Shown: positions 10,213 to 18,345 of the stretch, piece after piece
How positions within the stretch are numbered: position 1 is the first letter of the stretch
How the letters are laid out: each line of letters begins with the position of its first letter
Source: Aeromicrobium stalagmiti
Lineage (GTDB): Bacteria; Actinomycetota; Actinomycetes; Propionibacteriales; Nocardioidaceae
Direction: 5' to 3'
Assembly: GCF_013283745.1 (NCBI RefSeq)
Contig: NZ_JABSTZ010000002.1
Coordinates: 620,001-684,000 of the forward strand
DNA: 64,000 nucleotides
Translations under genes and position numbers: made by a program
Notes under the pieces: model-generated
Databases searched by the model: none
The model's input: the letters and a program-made list of their open reading frames with translations, nothing else
Told to the model about the DNA's origin: nothing

Positions 10213-11012
10213 TCTGTGCGGTGCTCGGCTCGCCGATCGCCCACTCGTTGTCGCCGGCGATGCATCGCGCCGCCTACGCCGAGCTGGGCCTGGACTGGAC
10301 CTACGAGCCGGTCGAGGTCCGCGAGGGTGAGCTGGCGGCGTTCGTCGGTGCTCTGGGCGACGACGTCCGGGGGCTGTCGGTGACCGCTCCGCTCAAGCGC
10401 GAGGCCGCGGCCGCGGCGCACCAGCACGACGGCGTCGTCGAGGTGCTGGGAGTCGCCAACACGCTCGTCGTCGACGACGGCATGCTCTCGGCCTACAACA
10501 CCGACGTCCCCGGCGCCGCCGCGGCGATCGAGGAGGCCGGCATCGGGGTGCCCCGCTCGGCGCGCATCCTCGGAGGCGGCGCCACCGCGGCGTCGATCGC
10601 GTTGACGCTCGTGCGGCTCGGTGTCGAGGAGCTCGACTTCGTGGTGCGTGATCCGGCCCGGGCCGTCGAGGCCGAGGCGGTCGCCCGTGGTCGGGGCATC
10701 GTCGTCAACGTCCGCAGGATCGACGAGCCGCTGCTCGACAAGGTCGACCTGCTCGTCTCGACGGTCCCTGACGAGGCGATCGGGGCCCGGTCCCACGAGC
10801 TGGTCGAGGCGTCCCGGGCCGTGTTCGACGTCGTCTACGACCCGTGGCCGACCGGTCTGGCCCAGGCGGCCGACGACGAGGGCGTCCCCGTGATCTCCGG
10901 CCTCGACCTCCTCGCGCACCAGGCCGTCCTGCAGGTCGAGCTGATGACCGGGTCCGAGGTCTCTCCACAGCTGCTGCGCGACGCAGCCCTCGCTGCCCTC
11001 CGATCTCGCTAG
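10209..11012 (+). CDS. aroE: Shikimate dehydrogenase
   Basis: NADPH-dependent reduction of 3-dehydroshikimate to shikimate (267 residues). The shikimate-binding motif SPIAHSLSP is near the N-terminus; the catalytic Lys is Lys63 in VTAPLK and the paired Asp is Asp99 in AYNTD. A Rossmann motif (ILGGGATAAS) follows. The usual NVT motif reads SVT, an acceptable variation. It overlaps mltG, while aroC, aroK and aroB lie about 1 kb downstream, separated by a peptidase gene and a repeat module. The TAG stop is also part of the -10 box for the next gene. Confidence 0.94.
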   Translation: MICAVLGSPIAHSLSPAMHRAAYAELGLDWTYEPVEVREGELAAFVGALGDDVRGLSVTAPLKREAAAAAHQHDGVVEVLGVANTLVVDDGMLSAYNTDVPGAAAAIEEAGIGVPRSARILGGGATAASIALTLVRLGVEELDFVVRDPARAVEAEAVARGRGIVVNVRRIDEPLLDKVDLLVSTVPDEAIGARSHELVEASRAVFDVVYDPWPTGLAQAADDEGVPVISGLDLLAHQAVLQVELMTGSEVSPQLLRDAALAALRSR

Positions 11013-11015
11013 GGT
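11010..11015 (+). promoter_or_regulatory. Predicted -10 box, leaderless start of the prepilin peptidase gene
   Basis: TAGGGT, sharing its TAG with the aroE stop codon, followed by 7 nt and the GTG at 11023. Same spacing as the other leaderless-type promoters here. Confidence 0.5.
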
Positions 11016-11022
11016 TCGTGGC

Positions 11023-11706
11023 GTGACCATCGCCCTCGCCGTCGTCGTCGCCGCGCTCATCGGTGCTGCCGGCCCGCGAGTGCTGCGACGGCTCCCCGAG
11101 CCACCGGAACCGGCCGACGACAAGCTGCCGTACGCCGTCCTGTCCGAGCTGCGCCTCCTCACCGCCGGCCTCGCCGTCGCGGCCGCCGTCATGGCGGGTG
11201 TCGTCGCGTGGCGGATCGACGACCCCGAGCTCGTCCCCGTGTGGGTGCTGGTGTGCGGGGTCGGAGCGTGGCTCGCGTTCGTCGACTGGCACACCCGGCT
11301 GCTGCCGTTCCTGATCGTCGCCCCGCTCTACGTCGCGACGCTGCTGCTCGTCGGGCTCGGCGCCCTGCTGCTGCGCGACGTCGACGTCCTGCTCCACGCG
11401 GTGGTCGCCAACGCCGTCGTCTACGCGGTCTTCCGGCTGCTCTACTGGCTGGGCGGCCGGTTCTTCGGTGGCGCGTTCGGCTACGGCGACGTGCGGCTGT
11501 CGGGCGTGCTGGCCCTGGCGCTCGGTGCCCTGGGACGCAGCGAGGTCTTCGTCGGCATCTACGCCGGGTTCATCCTCGGGGCGGTCCTTGGCGTCGTCCT
11601 GGCGCGCATGCGGGTCATCGACCCTCAGGGCTATGCGTTCGGCCCGTTCATGATCGTGGGTGCCGTGATCGGCGCGGCGTTTGCGCCGGCGATCTACGGC
11701 GGCTGA
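11023..11706 (+). CDS. Prepilin-type leader peptidase (A24 family)
   Basis: Polytopic inner-membrane protein, 227 residues, with about seven hydrophobic helices. The A24 aspartyl protease signature is visible: a first Asp in AFVDWHTRLLPF (the usual D-x-x-x-x-x-I/L-P pattern) and the second in GYGDVRLSG (GxGD motif). Such peptidases process type IV pilin-like or tad pilin precursors; the short form lacks the cysteine-rich methylase domain. No pilus genes are in the window, so its substrate must be encoded elsewhere. The start is GTG 11023 with no Shine-Dalgarno but a -10 box seven bases upstream. Confidence 0.88.
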   Translation: MTIALAVVVAALIGAAGPRVLRRLPEPPEPADDKLPYAVLSELRLLTAGLAVAAAVMAGVVAWRIDDPELVPVWVLVCGVGAWLAFVDWHTRLLPFLIVAPLYVATLLLVGLGALLLRDVDVLLHAVVANAVVYAVFRLLYWLGGRFFGGAFGYGDVRLSGVLALALGALGRSEVFVGIYAGFILGAVLGVVLARMRVIDPQGYAFGPFMIVGAVIGAAFAPAIYGG

Positions 11707-11717
11707 CCGGCCGCGCA

Positions 11718-11814
11718 CCCCGAAAGTGTGCGATCCTGCACCGATCTCGCGGCCCGGACGGTGCACCTGCGCACAGTCCGTGGCGCCGATCGTGCAGACT
11801 CGCACACTTTCGGG
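11718..11814. repeat. Intergenic inverted repeat module, family 1, site B
   Basis: Same word as site 3577-3668. A plus copy at 11718-11746 (CCCCGAAAGTGTGCGA...) and a minus copy at 11788-11815 are near-perfect inverted repeats of about 28 bp; a degenerate minus copy (GTGCACCTGCGCACAGTCCG) is at 11761-11780. The plus/minus/minus order matches site A. The module sits after the peptidase gene and before aroC, at a transcription-unit boundary. The rest of the 199-bp gap contains only the aroC promoter region. Confidence 0.8.
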
Positions 11815-11892
11815 GAGGGGCTGGTGAGGAGGGGCCGGTGACGAGAGGTGTTCATCAGCCAGCCACGGTCCCGGGTGCCGCAGGGGGCGTGG

Positions 11893-11898
11893 GAGAAT
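11893..11898 (+). promoter_or_regulatory. Possible -10 box for aroC
   Basis: GAGAAT, seven bases before the aroC ATG. It matches the TAnnnT pattern at five of six positions at the usual leaderless spacing. No clear Shine-Dalgarno precedes the ATG. Confidence 0.35.
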
Positions 11899-11905
11899 CA
11901 TCCCC

Positions 11906-13084
11906 ATGCTTCGTTGGTTGACCGCTGGTGAGTCCCATGGCCCTGCGCTCGTCGCCGTCCTGGAAGGGCTGCCGGCCGGTGTGCAGGTGACCAGCAAGGA
12001 GATCCAGGCCGCCCTCGCCCGTCGTCGTCTCGGCTACGGCCGCGGTGCCCGCATGGCGTTCGAGCAGGACGAGCTCGAGATCGTCGGCGGCCTCCGCCAC
12101 GGCTCGACGATGGGCAGCCCGATCGCGCTGCGCATCGGCAACAGCGAGTGGCCCAAGTGGGAGCAGGTCATGGCGGCCGACCCGGTCGACGCCGACGTGC
12201 TCGACGGGCTCAAGCGCAACGCGCCGCTGACCCGTCCGCGTCCCGGCCACGCCGACCTCGCCGGCATGCAGAAGTACGGCTTCGAGGAGGCCCGTCCGGT
12301 GCTCGAGCGGGCCAGTGCCCGTGAGACCGCCGCCCGCGTGGCCCTCGGCGAGATCGCCGCCCAGTTCATCCACCAGGCGACCGGCGCGACGATCGTGTCG
12401 CACGTCGTCGAGCTCGGCACGGTGCGCGCACCGGCCGGTGTCATCCCGTCGCACGGCGACGTCGAGGCGCTCGACGCCGACCCCGTGCGCTGCTTCGACC
12501 CCGAGACCAGCGCCGCGATGGTCGCCGAGATCGACCTGGCCCACAAGGAGGGCGACACGCTCGGCGGCGTGGTCGAGGTCGTCGTCGAGGGTCTTCCGCC
12601 GGGACTCGGCTCCTACACGCACTGGGACAAGCGCCTCGACGGCCGTCTCGCGCAGGCGCTCATGGGCATCCAGGCCATCAAGGGTGTCGAGATCGGTGAT
12701 GGCTTCGAGCTGGCGCGCACCCGGGGCTCGCTCGCGCACGACGAGATCGTCCCCACGGCCGACGGCATCCGTCGCACCTCAGGGCGCGCCGGTGGCACCG
12801 AGGGCGGCATGACGACGGGCGAGATCCTGCGCGTCCGCGCGGCCATGAAGCCCATCGCCACGGTCCCGCGCGCGCTGCGCACGATCGACGTCGAGACCGG
12901 CGAGGAGGCCCGCGCCCACCACCAGCGCTCCGACGTCTGCGCGGTCCCCGCTGCCGGCATCGTCGCCGAGGCGATGGTGGCCCTGGTCGTGGCCGACTCC
13001 CTGATCGAGAAGTTCGGTGGAGACGCGGTCGAGGAGACCCGCCGCAACGTCGAGGGCTACCTCGCCAACCTGAGGCTCCGTTGA
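11906..13084 (+). CDS. aroC: Chorismate synthase
   Basis: Last step of the shikimate pathway: EPSP to chorismate, needing reduced FMN. 392 residues, the actinobacterial size. Family motifs: GESHG at residues 8-12, RRLGYGRG with [23 protein letters not shown], and the C-terminal region [17 protein letters not shown]. The stop overlaps a TTG start of aroK (TTGA), beginning the chain aroC-aroK-aroB-peptidase-efp-nusB. Confidence 0.97.
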   Translation: MLRWLTAGESHGPALVAVLEGLPAGVQVTSKEIQAALARRRLGYGRGARMAFEQDELEIVGGLRHGSTMGSPIALRIGNSEWPKWEQVMAADPVDADVLDGLKRNAPLTRPRPGHADLAGMQKYGFEEARPVLERASARETAARVALGEIAAQFIHQATGATIVSHVVELGTVRAPAGVIPSHGDVEALDADPVRCFDPETSAAMVAEIDLAHKEGDTLGGVVEVVVEGLPPGLGSYTHWDKRLDGRLAQALMGIQAIKGVEIGDGFELARTRGSLAHDEIVPTADGIRRTSGRAGGTEGGMTTGEILRVRAAMKPIATVPRALRTIDVETGEEARAHHQRSDVCAVPAAGIVAEAMVALVVADSLIEKFGGDAVEETRRNVEGYLANLRLR

Positions 13085-13590
13085 GCCCCACCGTCGTCCT
13101 GGTCGGTCCGCCCGGTGCGGGCAAGTCGACCGTCGCCGCTGAGCTGGCTGCCCGGCTCGGCCAGGTGTTCCGCGACACCGACGACGACATCGTCGCGAGC
13201 GAGGGTGTCCCGGTGCAGGAGATCTTCATCGACCACGGTGAGGCGCACTTCCGTGCGCTCGAGGAGAAGGCCGTCGCCGCGGCGCTCGCCGAGCACGACG
13301 GCGTGCTGTCGCTCGGCGGGGGAGCCGTGCTCAGCGAGGCGTCGAGGTCGCTGCTGCGTGAGCACCGCGTGGTCTTCCTCGACGTCGGTCTCGCCGCCGC
13401 CGTCTCCCGGGTGGGGATGAACGGCAACCGGCCGCTCCTGCTCGGCAACGTACGTTCACAGATGAAGGGACTCATGGATTGCCGCCGCCCCCTCTACGAC
13501 GAGGTCGCCCGCTTCACCGTCGTCACCGACTCGCTGGACGCGAACCAGGTCGTCGACCAGGTCGTCCGCCTGATCGAGGAGGACCGATGA
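13081..13590 (+). CDS. aroK: Shikimate kinase
   Basis: ATP-dependent phosphorylation of shikimate. 169 residues from a TTG start that overlaps the aroC stop by four bases (TTGA); the P-loop GPPGAGKST at residues 9-17 would be too close to any later start. Other motifs: shikimate-binding RDTDDDI, GGGAV (residues ~80-84) and the lid NRPLL. The rare TTG start with no separate ribosome-binding site suggests translation by coupling to aroC. Confidence 0.95.
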   Translation: MSPTVVLVGPPGAGKSTVAAELAARLGQVFRDTDDDIVASEGVPVQEIFIDHGEAHFRALEEKAVAAALAEHDGVLSLGGGAVLSEASRSLLREHRVVFLDVGLAAAVSRVGMNGNRPLLLGNVRSQMKGLMDCRRPLYDEVARFTVVTDSLDANQVVDQVVRLIEEDR

Positions 13591-14681
13591 CCACGCGCCT
13601 CACCGTGCCGACCAGTCGGCCCTACGACGTGGTGATCGGCAACGGCGTCCACGAGCAGCTGCGCGGGCTCGTCGGCTTCGGCATGGGAGTGCTCCGCGTC
13701 GCGATCATCCACGCACCGGCTATGCGCAGGCAGGCCGAGATCCTGCGGGAGCCGCTGGTGTCCGACGCCCTCGAGGTGCACCTCATCGAGGTGCCCGACA
13801 GCGAGCAGGCCAAGACGGCCGACGTGCTGACCTTCTGCTGGAAGGTGCTGGGCGAGACCGGCTTCACCCGCTCCGACGTGATCGTCGGTCTGGGCGGGGG
13901 AGCCACGACCGACCTGGCCGGCTTCGTCGCGGCCAGCTGGCTGCGCGGTGTCCGGTTCGTCAACGTCCCGACGACCGTGCTGGGCATGGTCGACGCCGCG
14001 GTCGGCGGCAAGACCGGCATCAACACCGCCCAGGGCAAGAACCTCGTCGGGGCGTTCCACGAGCCCGTCGGCGTCCTGTGCGACCTCGACGTCCTGCACA
14101 GCCTGCCGCCGGCCGAGATGCGCAGCGGCATGGCCGAGATCGCCAAGTGCGGGTTCATCGCCGACCGGACGATCCTCGAGCTCATCGAGGCGGCGCCCGA
14201 GGCGATCTCCGACCCCGGGTCGCCCATCGTCGCCGAGCTCATCACCAAGGGCATCGCGGTCAAGGCCCGCACCGTCGCGGGCGACCTGCGCGAGACGGGC
14301 GCCGACGGCTCGATCGGACGAGAGGCGCTCAACTACGGCCACACCTTCGGGCACGCGGTCGAGCGGTTCGAGGACTACCGCATCCGCCACGGCGAGGCCG
14401 TCGCGATCGGCATGGTCTTCGTCGCCGAGATCGCCCATCGCATCGGCCACATCGACCAGGAGCTGCTCGACCGGCACCGCTCGATCCTGCAGCTCGTGGG
14501 CCTGCCGACGACCTACCGGCCCGACATCTGGGAGGCGCTCCTCACCACGATGCGGCTCGACAAGAAGACCCGCGGCGACCAGCTGCGCTTCGTGGTCCTC
14601 GAGGGGCTGGAGCACCCGGTCATCCTCGGCGGCCCCGACGAGTCGCTGCTCGTCGATGCCTACCAGGCGATCTCGGCATGA
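13587..14681 (+). CDS. aroB: 3-dehydroquinate synthase
   Basis: Converts DAHP to 3-dehydroquinate, NAD- and metal-dependent. From ATG 13587 (ATGA overlap with aroK) the product is 364 residues. Glycine-rich NAD site GLGGGATTDLAGF begins at residue 101; metal and substrate ligands lie in KTGIN...GKNLVGAFH and NYGHTFGHAVE. The open frame extends 36 codons upstream but inside aroK. A domain-standard monofunctional enzyme. Confidence 0.96.
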   Translation: MTTRLTVPTSRPYDVVIGNGVHEQLRGLVGFGMGVLRVAIIHAPAMRRQAEILREPLVSDALEVHLIEVPDSEQAKTADVLTFCWKVLGETGFTRSDVIVGLGGGATTDLAGFVAASWLRGVRFVNVPTTVLGMVDAAVGGKTGINTAQGKNLVGAFHEPVGVLCDLDVLHSLPPAEMRSGMAEIAKCGFIADRTILELIEAAPEAISDPGSPIVAELITKGIAVKARTVAGDLRETGADGSIGREALNYGHTFGHAVERFEDYRIRHGEAVAIGMVFVAEIAHRIGHIDQELLDRHRSILQLVGLPTTYRPDIWEALLTTMRLDKKTRGDQLRFVVLEGLEHPVILGGPDESLLVDAYQAISA

Positions 14682-15745
14682 CGGCAGCAGCGCGTCGCTC
14701 GCGCCTCGTCGCGGCGCTGGCGGACCGTGACCTGGCCGGGCTGTTCGTCACGAACCTCGTCAACGTCCGCTACCTGACGGGGTTCACCGGCTCCAACGGT
14801 GCGATCCTCGTGCCCGTCGAGGGGGAGCCGGTCTTCCTCACCGACGGCCGCTACCGCGACCAGGCCGCGGCCGAGCTGCCCGACGTCGAGCACGTCATCA
14901 CCCGCGACCTGCTGGGCGGGATGGCCGAGCGCACGGCGCCCGGCACCTACGGCATCGAGTCGCACACCATGAGCGTCGACGCCCACGCCCGGCTGGCTGA
15001 GCTGGCCCCCGCGCTGACGTTGCGTGGCGCGGGTCGGGTCGTGGAGTCGTTGCGCGAGGTCAAGGACGACGTCGAGGTCGCGGCGCTGCGCCGGGCGTGC
15101 GAGATCTCGACCCGTGCGCTTCAGACGGTGATCGAGGGCCGGCTCGTCGGGCGCACCGAGCGTGACGTCGCCCGTGAGCTCGAGGGCACGATGCTCGACC
15201 TCGGCGCCGAGGCCGTCGCGTTCGACACGATCCTGGCCTCGGGCCCGAACACCGCGATCCCGCACCACAGCCCCACCGACCGGGTGCTGGCCGCCGGCGA
15301 CCTGCTCAAGGCCGACTTCGGCGCCCGGGTCGACGGCTACCACGCCGACTGCACCCGCACGGTCGTGCTCGGGCGCGCCGACGCCTGGCAGCGCGAGGTC
15401 TACGCGGCCGTCCAGCACTCGCAGGCAGCCGGCGTGGAGCTGCTGCGCGAGGGGGTCGAGGTGGCCGCCTCCGACGCTGCCGCACGCGCCTCGCTGGAGT
15501 CCTCCGGGTGGCTCGAGGCGTTCACCACGGGCCTCGGCCACGGGGTCGGCCTCGAGATCCACGAGGACCCGTTCATCGCGGGCTCGCACACAGGTAAACT
15601 GACCAGTCGCACCGTCCTCACGATGGAGCCGGGCATCTACGTGCCGGGCCGTGGGGGAGTGCGTATCGAAGACACCGTCCTCGTGACCGCGGGTGCCCCC
15701 GAGGTGCTCACCACGATGACCAAAGACCTCCTGGAGATCGGCTGA
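14678..15745 (+). CDS. pepQ: M24 family Xaa-Pro aminopeptidase / prolidase-like peptidase
   Basis: A 355-residue cytosolic metallopeptidase with an N-terminal creatinase-like domain (residues 1-125) and a pita-bread M24 domain. All five metal ligands can be read: Asp in KADFGA, Asp in YHADCTRT, His in [12 protein letters not shown], Glu in TMEPGIY and Glu in RIEDT. It sits between aroB and efp, as in many Gram-positive genomes. Start ATG 14678 overlaps the aroB stop; the stop overlaps efp (TGATG). Whether it acts on dipeptides (PepQ) or longer Xaa-Pro peptides (PepP) is not decidable by eye. Confidence 0.9.
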   Translation: MTAAARRSRLVAALADRDLAGLFVTNLVNVRYLTGFTGSNGAILVPVEGEPVFLTDGRYRDQAAAELPDVEHVITRDLLGGMAERTAPGTYGIESHTMSVDAHARLAELAPALTLRGAGRVVESLREVKDDVEVAALRRACEISTRALQTVIEGRLVGRTERDVARELEGTMLDLGAEAVAFDTILASGPNTAIPHHSPTDRVLAAGDLLKADFGARVDGYHADCTRTVVLGRADAWQREVYAAVQHSQAAGVELLREGVEVAASDAAARASLESSGWLEAFTTGLGHGVGLEIHEDPFIAGSHTGKLTSRTVLTMEPGIYVPGRGGVRIEDTVLVTAGAPEVLTTMTKDLLEIG

Positions 15746-16308
15746 TGGCCACCACGAACGACCTCAAGAACGGCATGGTTCTCAACATCGAAGGACAGTT
15801 GTGGTCCATCGTCGAGTTCCAGCACGTCAAGCCGGGCAAGGGCCCCGCCTTCGTGCGCACGAAGATGAAGAACGTCGAGTCCGGCAAGGTCGTCGACAAG
15901 ACGTTCAACGCCGGCACCAAGGTCGAGACCGCGACCGTCGACAAGCGCACGATGCAGTACCTCTACAACGACGGCACCAGCTACGTGTTCATGGACACGA
16001 CGACGTTCGACCAGACCGAGGTCTCGCCCGAGGTCATGGGTGACGTTGTGGGCTTCCTGCTCGAGAACCAGGAGGCCGTCGTCGCGACCAACGAGGGTCG
16101 CGTCCTGTTCGTCGAGCTCCCGGCGTCGGTCGAGCTGCTCGTCGAGCACACCGACCCGGGCCTGCAGGGCGACCGCTCCAGCGGCGGCACCAAGCCCGCC
16201 ACCCTGGAGACCGGCAAGGAGATCCAGGTCCCGCTGTTCATCGTCAGCGGCGAGAAGATCAAGGTCGACACCCGCGACGCCAGCTATCTCGGCCGCGTGA
16301 AGGCCTGA
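15745..16308 (+). CDS. efp: Translation elongation factor P
   Basis: Relieves ribosome stalling at polyproline stretches. 187 residues with a KOW-like domain and two OB folds. The loop that reaches the peptidyl-transferase centre reads PGKGP (residues 30-34) with Lys32 at the tip. Actinobacterial EF-Ps with PGKGP loops have been reported to work without lysine modification, in line with no epmA-like gene nearby. TGATG overlaps join it to the upstream peptidase and to nusB. Confidence 0.97.
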   Translation: MATTNDLKNGMVLNIEGQLWSIVEFQHVKPGKGPAFVRTKMKNVESGKVVDKTFNAGTKVETATVDKRTMQYLYNDGTSYVFMDTTTFDQTEVSPEVMGDVVGFLLENQEAVVATNEGRVLFVELPASVELLVEHTDPGLQGDRSSGGTKPATLETGKEIQVPLFIVSGEKIKVDTRDASYLGRVKA

Positions 16309-16718
16309 TGTCTGCTCGGACGAAGTCCCGCAAGCGCGCCCTCGACATCCTTTTTGAGTCCGAGGCGCAGAGCCTGCCGACCGGCGGCACCCTGGCCGAC
16401 CGCGTGGGTGACACCGAGTACCCCGTCAACGAGTACGCCGTGCTGCTGATCGAGGGCGTCGTCGCCCACCGTGAGCGTCTCGACGAGATCATCACCGAGA
16501 ACGCCAAGGACTGGACGCTCGACCGCATGCCGGCGGTCGACCGCAACCTGCTGCGGATCGGTGCGTTCGAGGTGCTCTACGTCGACGACGTCCCCGACGC
16601 GGTCGCCGTCAGCGAGGCCGTCAACCTCGCGAGCGAGCTGTCGACCGACGAGTCCCCGTCGTTCGTCAACGGGCTCCTGAGCCGCATCGTGGAGCTGAAG
16701 CCGACCCTGATCGGTTGA
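16308..16718 (+). CDS. nusB: Transcription antitermination factor NusB
   Basis: All-helical RNA-binding protein of the rRNA antitermination complex (with NusE/S10, boxA). 136 residues, starting with the typical RTKSRKRALDILFESEAQ and containing the core motif DWTLDRMPAVDRNLLRIGAFE. Start overlaps efp (TGATG). It ends the aroC-nusB chain. Confidence 0.95.
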   Translation: MSARTKSRKRALDILFESEAQSLPTGGTLADRVGDTEYPVNEYAVLLIEGVVAHRERLDEIITENAKDWTLDRMPAVDRNLLRIGAFEVLYVDDVPDAVAVSEAVNLASELSTDESPSFVNGLLSRIVELKPTLIG

Positions 16719-16730
16719 GCGCTCGATCTT
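16709..16730 (+). terminator. Possible weak terminator after nusB
   Basis: GATCG (16709-16713) pairs with CGATC (16724-16728) around a GAGCGCTC palindrome, followed by TTTCT. Short stem and few U residues, so a weak candidate. Confidence 0.3.
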
Positions 16731-16774
16731 TCTGCGTTTCCCCGTCATGACCTGCGGGGTCCTTGCTCTTCATG

Positions 16775-16796
16775 GGTGAGGCCCACAGGTCTCACC
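16775..16796 (+). promoter_or_regulatory. Hairpin in the leader of the WecG-type gene
   Basis: GGTGAG at 16775-16780 and CTCACC at 16791-16796 form a short hairpin just before the ribosome-binding region (AGGGGACC, about 16806-16813) of the next gene. A second inverted pair, CCCCG/CGGGG, lies just upstream (about 16740-16759). No known riboswitch pattern was recognised. Confidence 0.35.
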
Positions 16797-16818
16797 GGGG
16801 AGATACAGGGGACCAGGC

Positions 16819-17550
16819 GTGATCACTGAAGAGCTCATCGACATGATGGCCGAGAAGTGCATCCTCAACGACGACGACTTCGACGCGGTGGTGCTAGACG
16901 ACAGCCCCAAGCGGATCCAGACGGTCAACCTGCACCACCTGGCGCTGGCCTCGAAGTCCGCCGACTTCGCGCGGACGATCGCGCGGGCCGACTACATCAC
17001 CGCCGACGGCTGGCCGATCGTCTCGCTGATGCGGTCGCGCGGCATCGACCCGGAGCGCGTGACGGGGTCGGAGTTCCTCGAGCGCATGCTCGCCGGGCGC
17101 CAGTTCCACGGCAAGAAGGCCGCGATCCTGGGCGCTGACCGCCACACCGGCTACGACTTCCGGGGCCGTCTGCACGACTCCGGCCTGCAGGTCGTCTTCC
17201 GCGAGCACGGCAGCCGCGGCGACTGGAAGCCCAAGCGCCTAGCCCGCAAGCTGCAGAAGTACGGCGTCGACCTGCTCATCGTGGCCGTCACGCCGCCGTT
17301 CGGCGACATGATCGGCGAAGAGGTCCGCAAGGCGGGCTTCCGCGGCGTCGTCGTCAACGTCGGCGGTGCGGTCAACATGGTCACGGGCAACGCGACGATG
17401 GCACCGGGATGGGTGCGCGCGACCAAGATCGAGTGGTTCTACCGCCTGGCGCAGGAGCCGCGCCGGCTGTTCCGTCGCTACTTCGTCGAGTGCCTGCCGG
17501 TGTTCGTCAAGTACGTCCTGCCGCACTACTGGCGTCGTTCGCGGGCCTGA
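16819..17550 (+). CDS. WecG/TagA/CpsF family glycosyltransferase
   Basis: Family GT26: transfers an N-acetylmannosamine-type sugar to a lipid-linked acceptor in teichoic acid, ECA or capsule synthesis. 243 residues from GTG 16819. Recognisable features: ADYITADGWPIVSLM near residue 57, ERVTGSEFLERML, the nucleotide-binding region KKAAILGADRHTGYDF, and the basic C-terminus EWFYRLAQEPRRLFRRYF followed by a hydrophobic tail that probably touches the membrane. The usual family motif GxPxQE is altered (VAVTPPFGDMIGEE). It stands alone between nusB and the pyr leader; no other cell-wall genes are adjacent, so the product is unknown. Confidence 0.85.
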   Translation: MITEELIDMMAEKCILNDDDFDAVVLDDSPKRIQTVNLHHLALASKSADFARTIARADYITADGWPIVSLMRSRGIDPERVTGSEFLERMLAGRQFHGKKAAILGADRHTGYDFRGRLHDSGLQVVFREHGSRGDWKPKRLARKLQKYGVDLLIVAVTPPFGDMIGEEVRKAGFRGVVVNVGGAVNMVTGNATMAPGWVRATKIEWFYRLAQEPRRLFRRYFVECLPVFVKYVLPHYWRRSRA

Positions 17551-17673
17551 CCCGGTCCCGGAGCGCCGCTGTCTCGGCCGTTGCGTCGTCGAAGCTCCCT
17601 GAACCCCCGACGATCGGTCCGGGCGGGTCGTGCGACGTGCCGAGCCGCGTCCAGAGCGAGGGCGACGCGCTGC

Positions 17674-17679
17674 TAGTGT
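17674..17679 (+). promoter_or_regulatory. Predicted -10 box of the pyr operon
   Basis: TAGTGT about 30 bases upstream of the PyrR-binding hairpin. A start near 17686 would give a leader of roughly 55 nt that contains the hairpin and the pyrR ribosome-binding site. The rest of the 189-bp gap upstream (17551-17670) shows nothing recognisable. Confidence 0.5.
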
Positions 17680-17702
17680 TGCCGTGAACAACCGACATCC
17701 TT

Positions 17703-17733
17703 TAACGGCCGTCCCGAGAGGCGGAGAAGGAGG
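17703..17733 (+). promoter_or_regulatory. PyrR-binding RNA hairpin next to the pyrR ribosome-binding site
   Basis: The sequence GTCCCGAGAGGC (17711-17722) matches the conserved PyrR-binding loop (consensus close to UCCnGnGAGGCU). CCG-U-CC (17709-17714) pairs with GG-CGG (17720-17724) around a CGAGA loop. The strong ribosome-binding site AGAAGGAGG (17725-17733) begins at the next base and is seven bases before the pyrR ATG. No terminator or antiterminator lies between, so PyrR bound with UMP would most simply block ribosome access: translational control, as described for mycobacterial PyrR. Confidence 0.75.
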
Positions 17734-17739
17734 TCAGAC

Positions 17740-18345
17740 ATGGTTGCGTCTGACGACGCTGCACGTGCTGACACAGCGAACATTCCTGACACAGCGCACA
17801 CGCCTCCCGCGGCAGCCCGCACGGTCCTGGACGACCAGGACATCTCCCGGGCCCTGACCCGCATCACGCACGAGATCCTCGAGCGCAACCGCGACTCCGC
17901 CGGTCTGGTGCTGCTGGGCATCCCGACCCGCGGTGTTCACCTGGCCCGCCGGATCGCGGCGCGCATGTCGGAGGTCGAGGGGCGCACGATCACCGCCGGC
18001 GCCCTCGACATCACGATGTACCGCGACGACCTGCGCCTCAAGCCGGCCCGGGCGCTGGAGCACACCGAGATCCCCGACGACATCGACGGCAAGGTCGTCG
18101 TGCTCATCGACGACGTGCTGTTCTCCGGACGGACGATCCGCGCGGCGCTCGACGCCCTCAACGAGCTCGGACGCCCCAAGGCCGTCCAGCTCGCCGTGCT
18201 GATCGACCGGGGCCACCGCGAGCTGCCGATCCGGGCCGACTTCGTGGGCAAGAACCTGCCGACGTCGCTGGCCGAGCAGGTCAAGGTGCGGCTCGCAGAG
18301 TCCGACGAGGGCGACTCCGTGGCCATCGCGGGAGGTGCCGCATGA
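17740..18345 (+). CDS. pyrR: Bifunctional pyr operon regulator / uracil phosphoribosyltransferase PyrR
   Basis: RNA-binding regulator that senses UMP and represses pyr genes; also has UPRTase activity. 201 residues, with about 25 extra N-terminal residues compared with the B. subtilis protein. The PRPP-binding motif [13 protein letters not shown] is at residues 120-132, and the substrate region [15 protein letters not shown] near 59. It is preceded by its own target hairpin, so it is probably autoregulated, and it overlaps pyrB (ATGA). Confidence 0.95.
   Translation: MVASDDAARADTANIPDTAHTPPAAARTVLDDQDISRALTRITHEILERNRDSAGLVLLGIPTRGVHLARRIAARMSEVEGRTITAGALDITMYRDDLRLKPARALEHTEIPDDIDGKVVVLIDDVLFSGRTIRAALDALNELGRPKAVQLAVLIDRGHRELPIRADFVGKNLPTSLAEQVKVRLAESDEGDSVAIAGGAA

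Noticed and set aside
14078-14677. Upstream extension of the M24 peptidase frame
   Set aside because: It lies wholly inside aroB, reads as Arg/Pro-rich filler, and ATG 14678 overlaps the aroB stop in the pattern of the operon.
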